Shown piece after piece: positions 15,410 to 22,688 of a DNA stretch of 64,000 nt. The stretch is from Chloroflexota bacterium. Its GTDB lineage: Bacteria > Chloroflexota > Dormibacteria > Dormibacterales > Dormibacteraceae. Every line of letters starts with the position of its first letter. Within the stretch, counting starts at the first letter, position 1. A program made the translations under genes and the position numbers. The stretch lies in the NCBI GenBank assembly GCA_005882135.1, contig VBDR01000036.1, forward strand, positions 1-64,000, in the 5' to 3' direction. The notes under the pieces were generated by a model. The model was not told where the DNA came from, did not search any database, and saw nothing but the letters and a program-made list of their open reading frames with translations.

Positions 15410-18021
15410 TCCATGGGGAGGTGTCTGGCGAAGCCAGACGGAGGGGCCCCGGGCGGCCCCGCTTGCCTTAAGGGAGCAGCGCCAGTGAGGCCGCCGTCAG
15501 GACTGTTCCGACGAGCAGGAATCCAATTGCGAGCAACGGCGCCAACCACTCGGACCACTGAAGCGGGCCATCCTCGTCCTCGCGAAAGACCAGGCCCGAG
15601 GCGCCGTACAGCAGAAATAGCGGTCCGAAGACCAGCCCGAACGGAATCCGGCGGATGAAGACCACGCCCAGGGCGAAAAGCCAGACGAGAGCCATCCCAT
15701 ACCAAACGAACCGCCCCAGTGACCTGCGGGTCAGCACATAAGAGAAGCGTCCAGCGCCGTCGGACTACCGGGCTCCAACCGCCACCTTCACGCCCCCGCT
15801 CGCCGGGGAGGTCGGCGGCGTAGCCGCCGGGTGGGGGCTTCCGATTGGCTTCGCCAAGCAGCCTCATCACCGCCGGCACCACCAGCGACCGTACGATCGT
15901 CGCGTCGATCGCGACGGCAATGGCAAGCCCGATGCCGATGGCCTTGATGATCACGACCTCGGCCAGGCCGAAGGCCATGAAGACCGTGAACATGACCGCC
16001 GCGGCGCCCGTGATGAGCCGGCCGGTTTTCTCGAGGCCGCTGGCCACGGCCGCGGTGTTGTCGCCAAGGCGCACGTACTCCTCGTGCATGCGGCTGACGA
16101 GAAGGACCTCGTAGTCCATCGAAAGCCCGAACACGATCGAGAAGAGGATCACGGGGATGCTCGGATCGAGCGACTGCGGAGTGAAACCCAGAAGGTTGGC
16201 GAAATGGCCTTGCTGGAAGATGAACACCAGGGCTCCAAACGACGCACCGATGGATAGGAAGTTGAGCACCACAGCCTTCAGCGGCAGCACAACCGACCCG
16301 GTGAGCAGGAAAAGCAGCACGTAAGTCACGAGGACCACCGTGCCCACGGCCAGGGGCACCTGGTCGTAGATGAATTGGATCACGTCGACGTCGATCGCCG
16401 TCGCGCCGCCAACGAGCACGCTGCCGTCGGTGACGGCTCGGTCGGCGCGGATCGCCTTGACGATATCGCGCGCCGTGTTCGAGCTGATCTCGGCGTTGGT
16501 CGATGCCTGGATCAGCACCACGTGCTTGCCGACGGTGCTCGACATCAGCTGGCGCACGGGTTGAGGAAGGTTGTTCGGATCGCCGGTGTACAGCTGCGTG
16601 TACTCAGAGAGGCCGAGGTTGGGGTCCAGATCGTAGATCGAGCTCGTGTGCAGGACACCGGGGATGGATGCGATGCGGCGCTCGAGCGCGTACTGATCGG
16701 CGATGCGGCTGGCCGTCAGCGGTGAGCCGTCCGGGTAGTTGACCACGATGTTGAACGTGGTCTGGTCCTGGCCTTGGAAGTCGGCCACCAGCCGGTCGTA
16801 ACCCTGCCGCGCCTCGATGTGCGTCGGCAGCATGTCGACGTTGCCGTTGGCGAGGCGGAGCTGGAGGAACGGGGTCGCGGCGATGACGAGGAACGCAACC
16901 GTCGGCACCAGGACCACGATCGGGCGCTTCATGACCCAGGTCGCCAGGGCACTCCAGAAACCACCCCCGCTGGTGCGGCCGCGCATGAAAGGCAGACGCC
17001 AGCGGTTCACGCGCGGGCCGAGAACGGCGAGCAGCGCGGGAAGGAACGTGAGCGCGTAGAGCACCGCTACGGCGACGACGATCGCCCCGGCAGCGCCCAT
17101 TGAAGCCATGAACGTGCCCTGAAAGAAGAGCATCGCCGACAGGCCGACCGCGACCGTCAGTCCCGAGAAGGTGATCGCCCGGCCCGCGGTCGCCATGGTG
17201 GTCGCGACGGCATCCTCTCGATTCTGGCCCCTGGCCAGCTCGTCACGGAAGCGGTTGACGATGAACAGCGAGTAGTCGATCGAGACGCCGAGTCCGATCA
17301 GGGTGACGATGTTGAGCGCGTACTGCGAGACGTCGGTGAAGCGGTTGAGGAAGAAGGTGCCGCCGATGCCGCCGACGATGGTGAGAATGCCGACGCCGAG
17401 CGGCAGGCCGGCCGCGACGATCGTCGCGAAGATGAGGACCAGGAGGATGAGCGTGACGGGAAGGGTCACGGTCTCCGCGCGCTGCAGGTCGGACTCGAGG
17501 GTCTTGTTGAAGGCCTGGTTGATGGCGACAAAGCCGGTGCCGGTCACGGCCAGCGTGCTGGAGTGGACCTTTCCGCGCATGTCGTCGTAGTCCTTCCATG
17601 CTTGCTGCCCGCTCGAAGTCAGCTCTACGCTGACCAGGGCTTCGTGCCCGTCCTTCGAGGTGAAGGCCTGCGCCACCGTCGTGTTTGGCGCGTTGTAGGG
17701 GGAGACCAGTTTCGAGATGCGCGGGTCGCCCTGAATTGGCGCCAACGCGTCCGCGACCGCAGCCTGGTATTGCGGATCGGTCACGGTGAGGGAGTCACTG
17801 CGGAAGATCAGGTCGAAGTTCGAGGTCACCTTCGCGACGCCCAGCTCGGAGGTGATGAGGTTGCCTGCACGCGCGGACTGAAGGTTGCTCGTGAGCGGGC
17901 CACCGCTGGTCAGGGTGCCGCCCATCATGAGCAGGACGACGGAGGTGGCGAGCAGCACGCCGGATCCGATCAGCGTGGCCCAACGATTTCGGTAGACGAA
18001 GCGACCCCAACCTGCGAACAC
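15391..18021 (-). CDS. MMPL/RND-family membrane transporter with a run-on C-terminus
   Basis: 876 residues from GTG 18021 (GGAGG upstream). Two MMPL halves of about six membrane spans each carry extracellular loops. The first has TDVSQYALNIVTLIGLGVSI then DYSLFIVNRFRDEL; the second has IPVILFSIVFGLSMDYEVLL then VSRMHEEYVRLGDNT. These are the conserved GxxxDY-type proton-relay segments. The natural end should fall near VVPAVMRLLGEAN (about 15845). From there the frame runs through palindromic repeat copy 3, across the small membrane gene in another phase and into copy 2, adding about 150 unlikely residues. Such exporters move lipids or drugs. It follows the tetR gene by 20 bp and is probably repressed by it. 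Confidence 0.9.
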   Translation of the reverse strand: MFAGWGRFVYRNRWATLIGSGVLLATSVVLLMMGGTLTSGGPLTSNLQSARAGNLITSELGVAKVTSNFDLIFRSDSLTVTDPQYQAAVADALAPIQGDPRISKLVSPYNAPNTTVAQAFTSKDGHEALVSVELTSSGQQAWKDYDDMRGKVHSSTLAVTGTGFVAINQAFNKTLESDLQRAETVTLPVTLILLVLIFATIVAAGLPLGVGILTIVGGIGGTFFLNRFTDVSQYALNIVTLIGLGVSIDYSLFIVNRFRDELARGQNREDAVATTMATAGRAITFSGLTVAVGLSAMLFFQGTFMASMGAAGAIVVAVAVLYALTFLPALLAVLGPRVNRWRLPFMRGRTSGGGFWSALATWVMKRPIVVLVPTVAFLVIAATPFLQLRLANGNVDMLPTHIEARQGYDRLVADFQGQDQTTFNIVVNYPDGSPLTASRIADQYALERRIASIPGVLHTSSIYDLDPNLGLSEYTQLYTGDPNNLPQPVRQLMSSTVGKHVVLIQASTNAEISSNTARDIVKAIRADRAVTDGSVLVGGATAIDVDVIQFIYDQVPLAVGTVVLVTYVLLFLLTGSVVLPLKAVVLNFLSIGASFGALVFIFQQGHFANLLGFTPQSLDPSIPVILFSIVFGLSMDYEVLLVSRMHEEYVRLGDNTAAVASGLEKTGRLITGAAAVMFTVFMAFGLAEVVIIKAIGIGLAIAVAIDATIVRSLVVPAVMRLLGEANRKPPPGGYAADLPGERGREGGGWSPVVRRRWTLLLCADPQVTGAVRLVWDGSRLAFRPGRGLHPPDSVRAGLRTAISAVRRLGPGLSRGRGWPASVVRVVGAVARNWIPARRNSPDGGLTGAAPLRQAGPPGAPPSGFARHLPMEWEDSQ
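15402..15447 (+). repeat. Dispersed palindromic repeat, copy 2
   Basis: CCTCCCATTCCATGGGGAGG, then GTCTGGC/GCCAGAC as a second hairpin (loop GAA), ending GGAGGGGCC. It overlaps the annotated 5' end of dnaG and the run-on 3' end of the MMPL frame. Confidence 0.85.
15468..15737 (-). CDS. Small three-span membrane protein, function unknown
   Basis: 89 residues from GTG. Three hydrophobic segments are clear: FVWYGMALVWLFALGVVFI (residues 10-28), IPFGLVFGPLFLLYGASGLVF (about 31-51) and LAPLLAIGFLLVGTVLTAASL near the end. An acidic REDEDGP loop separates spans 2 and 3. It sits between dnaG and the MMPL gene, and the run-on MMPL frame passes through it in a different phase; the regular membrane topology says this frame is the real one. 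No family recognised. Confidence 0.7.
   Translation of the reverse strand: MLTRRSLGRFVWYGMALVWLFALGVVFIRRIPFGLVFGPLFLLYGASGLVFREDEDGPLQWSEWLAPLLAIGFLLVGTVLTAASLALLP
15791..15838 (+). repeat. Dispersed palindromic repeat, copy 3, at the MMPL 3' end
   Basis: GCCCCCGCTCGCCGGGGAGG, then GGCGGCG/CGCCGCC around TAGC, ending GGTGGGGGC. It falls exactly where the MMPL protein stops resembling its family and has no stop in the MMPL frame, encoding PPPGGYAADLPGERG. Confidence 0.85.
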
Positions 18022-18041
18022 TTGCCTTTCCTCCTGTTGCT

Positions 18042-18608
18042 CTAAGCGCCCTGCGCGGGCGAGAAAACCGCAGATAGTGACATCGCCGCGAGAGCGTCGA
18101 CCGCCTCGTCGGTGTTGAACTCGGGGTCGACCAGGCTCTGGATCATGATCCCGAGGATCGCCGCCCACACCACGCCGGCGATGCCGCGCGCGGGGGTCGG
18201 ATCCAGCTCCCGCTCCGCGAGCACCTGGCGCGCGATGTCCTCGACGTGTGCTCGCTGGTCGCGGATGAAGTCGAGCACGCCGGGGCCGATCACCGGGTCG
18301 GTGAGGCTGACCCCGATCAGCTGGATGAGGAGGGAGTTGGTGTCGCGGCTGGTCCGGAGCATCGTCTTGGTCTCTTCAAAGGCCGCGAGCGCGCCCGCTT
18401 CTCCTTCCACGCCAAGCTCAACCTTTTTGCACACGAACGCGAGCACCGCCAGCACGAGCTGCTGCTTCGACTTGAAGTAGTAGTGGATCAGGCCCTGGGC
18501 GACGCCGGCCTCTTCGGCGATGTCCTTGGTCGAGGTGTTCTCGTAGCCCTGCCGGGAGAGGACGGAGAAGGCCGCCTGGAGGATCTTTTCGTGGGTGTCG
18601 AGGGTCAT
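18042..18608 (-). CDS. TetR-family repressor
   Basis: 188 residues. The N-terminal TetR HTH covers about residues 4-50: ILQAAFSVLSRQGYENTSTK, then DIAEEAGVAQGLIHYYFKSK. The remaining helical domain would bind the ligand (SLLIQLIGVSLTDPVIGPGV). The gene starts 14 bp from a perfect 11-bp inverted repeat in the divergent intergenic region and is followed at 20 bp by the MMPL exporter, the usual self-repressing exporter operon. The inducer is unknown but is likely the exported compound. Confidence 0.93.
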   Translation of the reverse strand: MTLDTHEKILQAAFSVLSRQGYENTSTKDIAEEAGVAQGLIHYYFKSKQQLVLAVLAFVCKKVELGVEGEAGALAAFEETKTMLRTSRDTNSLLIQLIGVSLTDPVIGPGVLDFIRDQRAHVEDIARQVLAERELDPTPARGIAGVVWAAILGIMIQSLVDPEFNTDEAVDALAAMSLSAVFSPAQGA

Positions 18609-18621
18609 CGCAGTTCCTTGG

Positions 18622-18655
18622 TTGAATGATCAGTCAAATTTGCTTGATCATTCAA
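18622..18655. promoter_or_regulatory. TetR operator (perfect 11-bp inverted repeat)
   Basis: TTGAATGATCA (18622-18632) and TGATCATTCAA (18645-18655) are perfect reverse complements separated by 12 bp. The AT-rich site stands out in GC-rich DNA and lies between tetR and the divergent araC-like gene. The right arm extends to TTGATTGAATGATCA on the minus strand, resembling operators of TetR exporters that use a TGAxxGATCA-type half site. Confidence 0.85.
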
Positions 18656-18717
18656 TCAAATCGCGCCCGACTTGTCAAGGGGACCAGTGGTAACTAAAGC
18701 TAGGGGAAAATAATTTC

Positions 18718-19152
18718 GTGAGCCGTGCCGTCGAAGAGCTGAATCGCCGAATGCTGCGTGCGCGCGATGCGATCGATCGCTCCTACGCGCAGCCTCTCGA
18801 CATCCCGGCGCTGGCCAGCGTGGCCAGCGTCTCCGAAGCCCATTTCATACGCACGTTTCGGTCGACCTTTGCGGAGACGCCGCACCGGTACCTTCAGCGA
18901 CGGCGGGTGGAGCGGGCGATGTTCCTTCTCAGCGAGACCGAGCGCAACGTTACCGACATCTGTCTCGACGTCGGGTTCACGAGCCTGGGCACCTTTAGCC
19001 GCATGTTCCGGGACATCGTGGGCGTGAATCCCACCGACTATCGGGCGCGTGGTGACGTGATGATGGCGCCCACCTGTTACACGATGGCGTGGATGAGACC
19101 AAGCCAAGACCGAGCACTTTTGGAGAAGCGGTCCGCCCAGAACGGCCAATAG
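18718..19152 (+). CDS. AraC-family transcriptional regulator (DNA-binding domain only)
   Basis: 144 residues that are nearly all AraC/XylS DNA-binding domain. HTH 1 is DIPALASVASVSEAHFIRTF, then ETPHRYLQRRRVERAMFLLS; HTH 2 is VTDICLDVGFTSLGTFSRMF and the GVNPTDYR signature. There is no N-terminal sensor domain; a C-terminal tail of about 40 residues (MMAPTCYTMAWMRP) is all that remains. It starts at GTG and is followed by a VOC protein, a pairing that recurs widely. It shares its upstream region with tetR. Confidence 0.9.
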   Translation: MSRAVEELNRRMLRARDAIDRSYAQPLDIPALASVASVSEAHFIRTFRSTFAETPHRYLQRRRVERAMFLLSETERNVTDICLDVGFTSLGTFSRMFRDIVGVNPTDYRARGDVMMAPTCYTMAWMRPSQDRALLEKRSAQNGQ

Positions 19153-19191
19153 CATCGATCTCAACGTCAAACCATCAGGAGGAGATAACCG

Positions 19192-19638
19192 ATGCTGAAC
19201 TCGATCAACATCTCGCACGTTTTCGTCAACGACCACCAACAGGCGCTCGACTTCTACGTCGGCAAGCTTGGGCTCGAAGTCGCCCAGGACGTACCCCTTG
19301 GCTTCATGCGCTGGCTCACCGTCCGGGTGCCCGGCGACATCACGCACGAGATCCTGCTCGAGATGCCGGGTCCGCCCGCGATGGACGAGAAGACCGCGGG
19401 CCAGGTTCGCGAGCTCGTGAGCAAAGGCGCCTCAGGCTTCGCTGCCGGATTCACGACCTCCGACGTGAAGAAGACCTACGAGACGCTGAAGGCCAGGGGC
19501 GTCGACATCACCCAGGAGCCGAACGAGCACGAATACGGCACCGACTTCGGTCTGCGCGATCCGTTTGGCAACCACATCCGAATCGTCCAGCTTGCCCCAA
19601 CAGCGGTCCAGGCCGGCCCCAAGGAGAAAGGGCGATGA
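19192..19638 (+). CDS. VOC-family (glyoxalase/bleomycin-resistance fold) protein
   Basis: 148 residues with CAGGAGGAGATAACCG before ATG, a very strong ribosome site. It has one vicinal-oxygen-chelate module pair: HVFVNDHQQALDFYVGKLGL at the N-terminus, EILLEM mid, and FGLRDPFGNHIRIVQL at the end. Candidate metal ligands are His9 and the late Glu/His positions. It could be a dioxygenase, lyase or binding protein; substrate not deducible. Its stop overlaps the next start (ATGA), so it is translated together with the DUF998 gene. Confidence 0.9.
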   Translation: MLNSINISHVFVNDHQQALDFYVGKLGLEVAQDVPLGFMRWLTVRVPGDITHEILLEMPGPPAMDEKTAGQVRELVSKGASGFAAGFTTSDVKKTYETLKARGVDITQEPNEHEYGTDFGLRDPFGNHIRIVQLAPTAVQAGPKEKGR

Positions 19639-20315
19639 TCCGCGAGCTAAGGTCTCCGATCGCAGACACCGGATCGTCGGCAAGGTCGATCATCACTGTC
19701 CTACTTGCATGCGGCGCGGTCGCCGGACCACTTTTTATCGCGGTGGGATTCATCCAGATCCCACTTCGCGCGGGCTTCGACTGGACACGACACCCGCTCA
19801 GCATGCTGAGCCTGGGCGATCTTGGCTCGATCCAGGTCACCAACTTCGTGGTGTGCGGGCTGCTCTTCATCGCTGGAGCGTTCGGAATGCGACGGGTGCT
19901 GCGGGGTGAAACCGCCGGCACGTGGGGACCACTTCTCACCGTCGGTGTGGGGTTGGGCCTGATCGTCGGCGGCGTGTTCTCAGCCGACCCGGGTTACGGT
20001 TTTCCTCCAGGCGCGCCGGCCGGCGCGCCTGCCGCCATGAGCTGGCACGCACCGCTCCACTTCGCCGGATTCGCGATCGGCTTCACCTCACTCGTCGCTG
20101 CGTGCTTCGTCTTCGCTCGTCGGTACTGGAAGCTGGGTCAGCGCTCCTGGGCGCTTTACTGCATCGCCACCGGAGTCATCGTCGCGGCTTGCTTCGCGAC
20201 CGTCATGAGCGGGCTGACCCACAACCTGCTCCCACTCTGGTTCGCATTGGTCGTCGGATGGGTGTGGGCGTCAGCCATGCCGGCCAGGCTGCTTGCATCA
20301 TGGACAAGCAGATGA
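19635..20315 (+). CDS. DUF998 family integral membrane protein
   Basis: 226 residues with six likely membrane spans beginning at IITVLLACGAVAGPLFIAVG. The conserved DUF998 features are RAGFDWTRHPLSMLSLGDLG between spans 1 and 2, a GGVFSADPGYGFPPG loop and HAPLHFAGFAIGFTSLVAAC. The ATG overlaps the VOC stop as ATGA, so no separate ribosome site is needed. Function of DUF998 is unknown; the context links it with the AraC-VOC pair. Confidence 0.9.
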   Translation: MIRELRSPIADTGSSARSIITVLLACGAVAGPLFIAVGFIQIPLRAGFDWTRHPLSMLSLGDLGSIQVTNFVVCGLLFIAGAFGMRRVLRGETAGTWGPLLTVGVGLGLIVGGVFSADPGYGFPPGAPAGAPAAMSWHAPLHFAGFAIGFTSLVAACFVFARRYWKLGQRSWALYCIATGVIVAACFATVMSGLTHNLLPLWFALVVGWVWASAMPARLLASWTSR

Positions 20316-20755
20316 GGTTCAGATCCAAGGTGCTGCTCGCCGGCAAGACCGCGACCGGGGTCGAGGTGCCCGCCAAGGTGGTGGACGGTCTCGGCTCCAC
20401 CAAGCGGCCGCTCGTTCGGGTCACGATCAACGGCTACACGTATCGCAGCGCCATCGCGCCGATGGGCGGGACCTTCATGCTCGGCATCAGCGAGGAGGTG
20501 CGCAACCACGCCCACGTCGCCGCCGGGGACACGGTTGAAGTCGATGTCGAGCTCGATACGCAACCGCGCGACGTCGAGGTCCCGCCGGAGCTGGCGAAGG
20601 CGCTTGCCAAAGATCCAAAAGCGAAGAAGTACTTCGAAAGCCTCTCGTACAGCGGAAAGTACCGTCTGGTCGCACCCATCGCGAATGGCAAGACCGCCGA
20701 GACCCGCGAGCGAAACCTCGCCAAGGCGATGCAGGAGCTGAAAGCCAAGTCCTAG
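20300..20755 (+). CDS. DUF1905 / YdeI-like (OmpD-associated) protein
   Basis: 151 residues. The first ~95 form the DUF1905 barrel (FRSKVLLAGKTATGVEVPAK, then RPLVRVTINGYTYRSAIAPM, then AAGDTVEVDVELDTQPRDVE). The last ~50 form the YdeI/Bacteriocin-protection helix bundle (PPELAKALAKDPKAKKYFES, ending ETRERNLAKAMQELK). Start is ATG 20300 or ATG 20312; the latter makes an ATGA overlap with the DUF998 stop. It closes the araC-VOC-DUF998 run. Biochemical role unknown. Confidence 0.9.
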   Translation: MDKQMRFRSKVLLAGKTATGVEVPAKVVDGLGSTKRPLVRVTINGYTYRSAIAPMGGTFMLGISEEVRNHAHVAAGDTVEVDVELDTQPRDVEVPPELAKALAKDPKAKKYFESLSYSGKYRLVAPIANGKTAETRERNLAKAMQELKAKS

Positions 20756-20766
20756 TTGCGTTTGCT

Positions 20767-20811
20767 CCTCCCCCATTCATGGGGAGGTGGCGGCGAAGCC
20801 GCCGGAGGGGC
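20767..20811 (+). repeat. Dispersed palindromic repeat, copy 4
   Basis: CCTCCCCCATTCATGGGGAGG, then GGCGGC/GCCGCC around GAA, ending GGAGGGGC. It lies between convergent genes (DUF1905 and the SRPBCC pseudogene) and supplies the last codons and the final TGA of the latter frame. Confidence 0.9.
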
Positions 20812-21250
20812 TCGCGGCCCGAATCAGTTGTTGCAACGACTCCTCAGGTCCGCGCCGCAGCTCGCGGCCGAGGAGTAGTCCTACCAGCCGACCCCGCCAC
20901 CCGGGCGGGAGGTGGAAGTCTCAATTGAACCGGACCAGGGTGCCGCCGTCTTTGGTCTCGCTCAGGGTCACATGCTCGTGGTTCTCGACGCCGAAAGGCA
21001 GAAAGACCACCAGGTCGATCCAGCGGCGCTGCGGGTCCATATCGCGCACATCCATGCGCACAGGCCACTGCATGGCCAGCGATGGCGCCCGCAGGTTGAT
21101 GACCTGGCCGGGCCGAATCGGTCCCGGCGGTTCGGCGGAAACGAAGCGAGCGCCCAGCCACTCCCCAAATCGCTCGGGTGTGGTCAGGACGTTCCAGATC
21201 CTCTCGGGTGAGGCCGACGTGACCGCGGCCGGGCAGACGTTGACGATCAC
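20777..21250 (-). pseudogene. SRPBCC (START/polyketide cyclase-like) gene interrupted by one in-frame TGA
   Basis: The frame starts MIVNVCPAAVTSASPERIWN and continues with LTTPERFGEWLGARFVS and RWIDLVVFLPFGVENHEHVT, a normal SRPBCC start. After GTLVRFN it meets TGA (20921-20923). The same frame then carries the missing C-terminal helix: DFHLPPGWRGRLVGLLLGRE, then RRGPEESLQQLIRAA. One substitution (for example from a Trp TGG codon) explains it; TGA is used as a normal stop elsewhere. The far end has also been rewritten by repeat copy 4. It follows the FAD-oxidase gene by 13 bp. If translated, the first ORF gives 109 residues lacking the long C-terminal helix. Confidence 0.8.
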
Positions 21251-21263
21251 GCCGCTGCGTCGC

Positions 21264-22688
21264 TTATGGCCGGATGTTCTGGTTGAGCCGGAAAAAGTTG
21301 TCGGGGTCGTACTTCCGCTTCAACCCGACCAGCCGCTCGTACTTCGCCTGGCCATAGATCTGCGCGCCGTCCGTGCCGGCTTCGACCACATCGTTGACGT
21401 ACTGCCCGGTTGTCATGAACGGCTTGATCTTGGCGATCGCCGCGCGTCCCCATGCAATCCGCTGCTCATCGTCAGCTGCATCCGTCCATGCCAGCTCCGC
21501 CGAGACGTTGAAGGGCGCATGTCGTCCGGTGTATGCCATCGCGTCGTCCGGCACGCGTCCGACCGCGCCCCCCTGCGCCCACAACGACAGCTCGGCGCCG
21601 GGCGGGATGGTTTCCACCAATCCCGCGCACAGGCTGACCACCTCGTCGCTGAGCGCGGCCAGAAAACCCGCCTTCGTGTAGAAGCGCTGGCCCCACCCCG
21701 ACGACTCGTCAGCCATGCGCTGCACCTCCAGGTATGGCTTGGCGCCAAATGTGTCCCGAAGCGGGCGCAGCTCGCGGAAGACCCGGAGGTCGCGCTCCGC
21801 ATCATCGACACCGCCGGCATGAGTCGAACCAACCACGAAGACCGGCTGACCCTCGAGCTCCTCGTCCTTCGTGAAAGCAAGGGCGACGTGGACGTCATCG
21901 TGCGTGGCGACGAATTCGCGGACGTGCTCGGCCACCTCGAGGCTTCGCTCGACCGGGAAGACGACCCCGCCCTGGAAGATGGTTCCATCCATCGGATGCA
22001 GGCGGAACTCAAACGAGGTGGCCACGCCGAAATTCGCGCCTGCCCCGCGCAGACCCCAGAACAGATCGGGGTTCTCTGTCTCGCTCGCGTGGATCTTGTT
22101 TCCGTTCGCGGTGACGAGGTCGACCCCCACGAGGTTGTCGACCGTCAGCCCGAGTTTGCGCTGCAGGCGGCCCATGCCGCCCCCGAGCGTCAGTCCGGCC
22201 ACGCCGGTATGCCCGACCACGCCGACGGGACAGACCAGGCCGTGCGATTGCGCCGCCTTGTCGAGCTGCGACAGGTGCGCGCCGCCTTGAGCCCGCGCTC
22301 GTTTGTTCACCGGATCGACCGTCACCTCGCGCATGCGCGAGAGGTCCAGGACCATGCCGCCGTCGCACGTGGAGAACCCGGCCACGCTGTGGGCCCCACC
22401 GCGCACCGCCACGACAAGCTGCTCCTCGCCCGCAAACTGGATCGCGCTGATCACGTCATCGACCGAGGTCGGGCGGACGACCAGGGCTGGGCGCCGGTCG
22501 GCGATTGCGTTCCAAACGATTCGCGCCTGGTCGTAGTCCGGGTGGCCGGGAAGGATCACCTCGCCTGCGAATCGCTCCCTGAACTCCGCAAGATTCAGAG
22601 AGCTACTTCGTACCAGTACCTTCTCCGATCGCCGCTTGCGCCGCGGCCAGCCGCGCCACCGGGACGCGGAACGGGCTGCACGAAACAT
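21264..22688 (-). CDS. FAD-binding oxidoreductase (berberine-bridge/6-HDNO type)
   Basis: Up to 474 residues. The PCMH-type FAD domain has ALVVRPTSVDDVISAIQFAG, AVRGGAHSVAGFSTCDGGMV (His of the covalent FAD site), VGHTGVAGLTLGGGMGRLQR and DLFWGLRGAGANFGVATSFE. The C-terminal BBE motif is KYERLVGLKRKYDPDNFFRL. The Cys of bicovalent members is not evident, so FAD is probably bound through one His. The protein would oxidise a sugar, alkaloid or similar alcohol. The start is uncertain: ATG 22688 lies inside the ppdK end (86-bp overlap); GTG 22559 is the next in-frame candidate but would trim conserved residues. Confidence 0.88.
   Translation of the reverse strand: MFRAARSASRWRGWPRRKRRSEKVLVRSSSLNLAEFRERFAGEVILPGHPDYDQARIVWNAIADRRPALVVRPTSVDDVISAIQFAGEEQLVVAVRGGAHSVAGFSTCDGGMVLDLSRMREVTVDPVNKRARAQGGAHLSQLDKAAQSHGLVCPVGVVGHTGVAGLTLGGGMGRLQRKLGLTVDNLVGVDLVTANGNKIHASETENPDLFWGLRGAGANFGVATSFEFRLHPMDGTIFQGGVVFPVERSLEVAEHVREFVATHDDVHVALAFTKDEELEGQPVFVVGSTHAGGVDDAERDLRVFRELRPLRDTFGAKPYLEVQRMADESSGWGQRFYTKAGFLAALSDEVVSLCAGLVETIPPGAELSLWAQGGAVGRVPDDAMAYTGRHAPFNVSAELAWTDAADDEQRIAWGRAAIAKIKPFMTTGQYVNDVVEAGTDGAQIYGQAKYERLVGLKRKYDPDNFFRLNQNIRP

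Noticed and set aside
19089..19635. In-frame upstream extension of the DUF998 gene
   Set aside because: It overlaps the VOC gene in another phase and encodes Arg-rich nonsense; ATG 19635 with an ATGA overlap is the natural start.
20921..20923. Selenocysteine or TGA-as-Trp decoding
   Set aside because: No SECIS-like hairpin was recognised after the TGA, and TGA ends many clear genes here.
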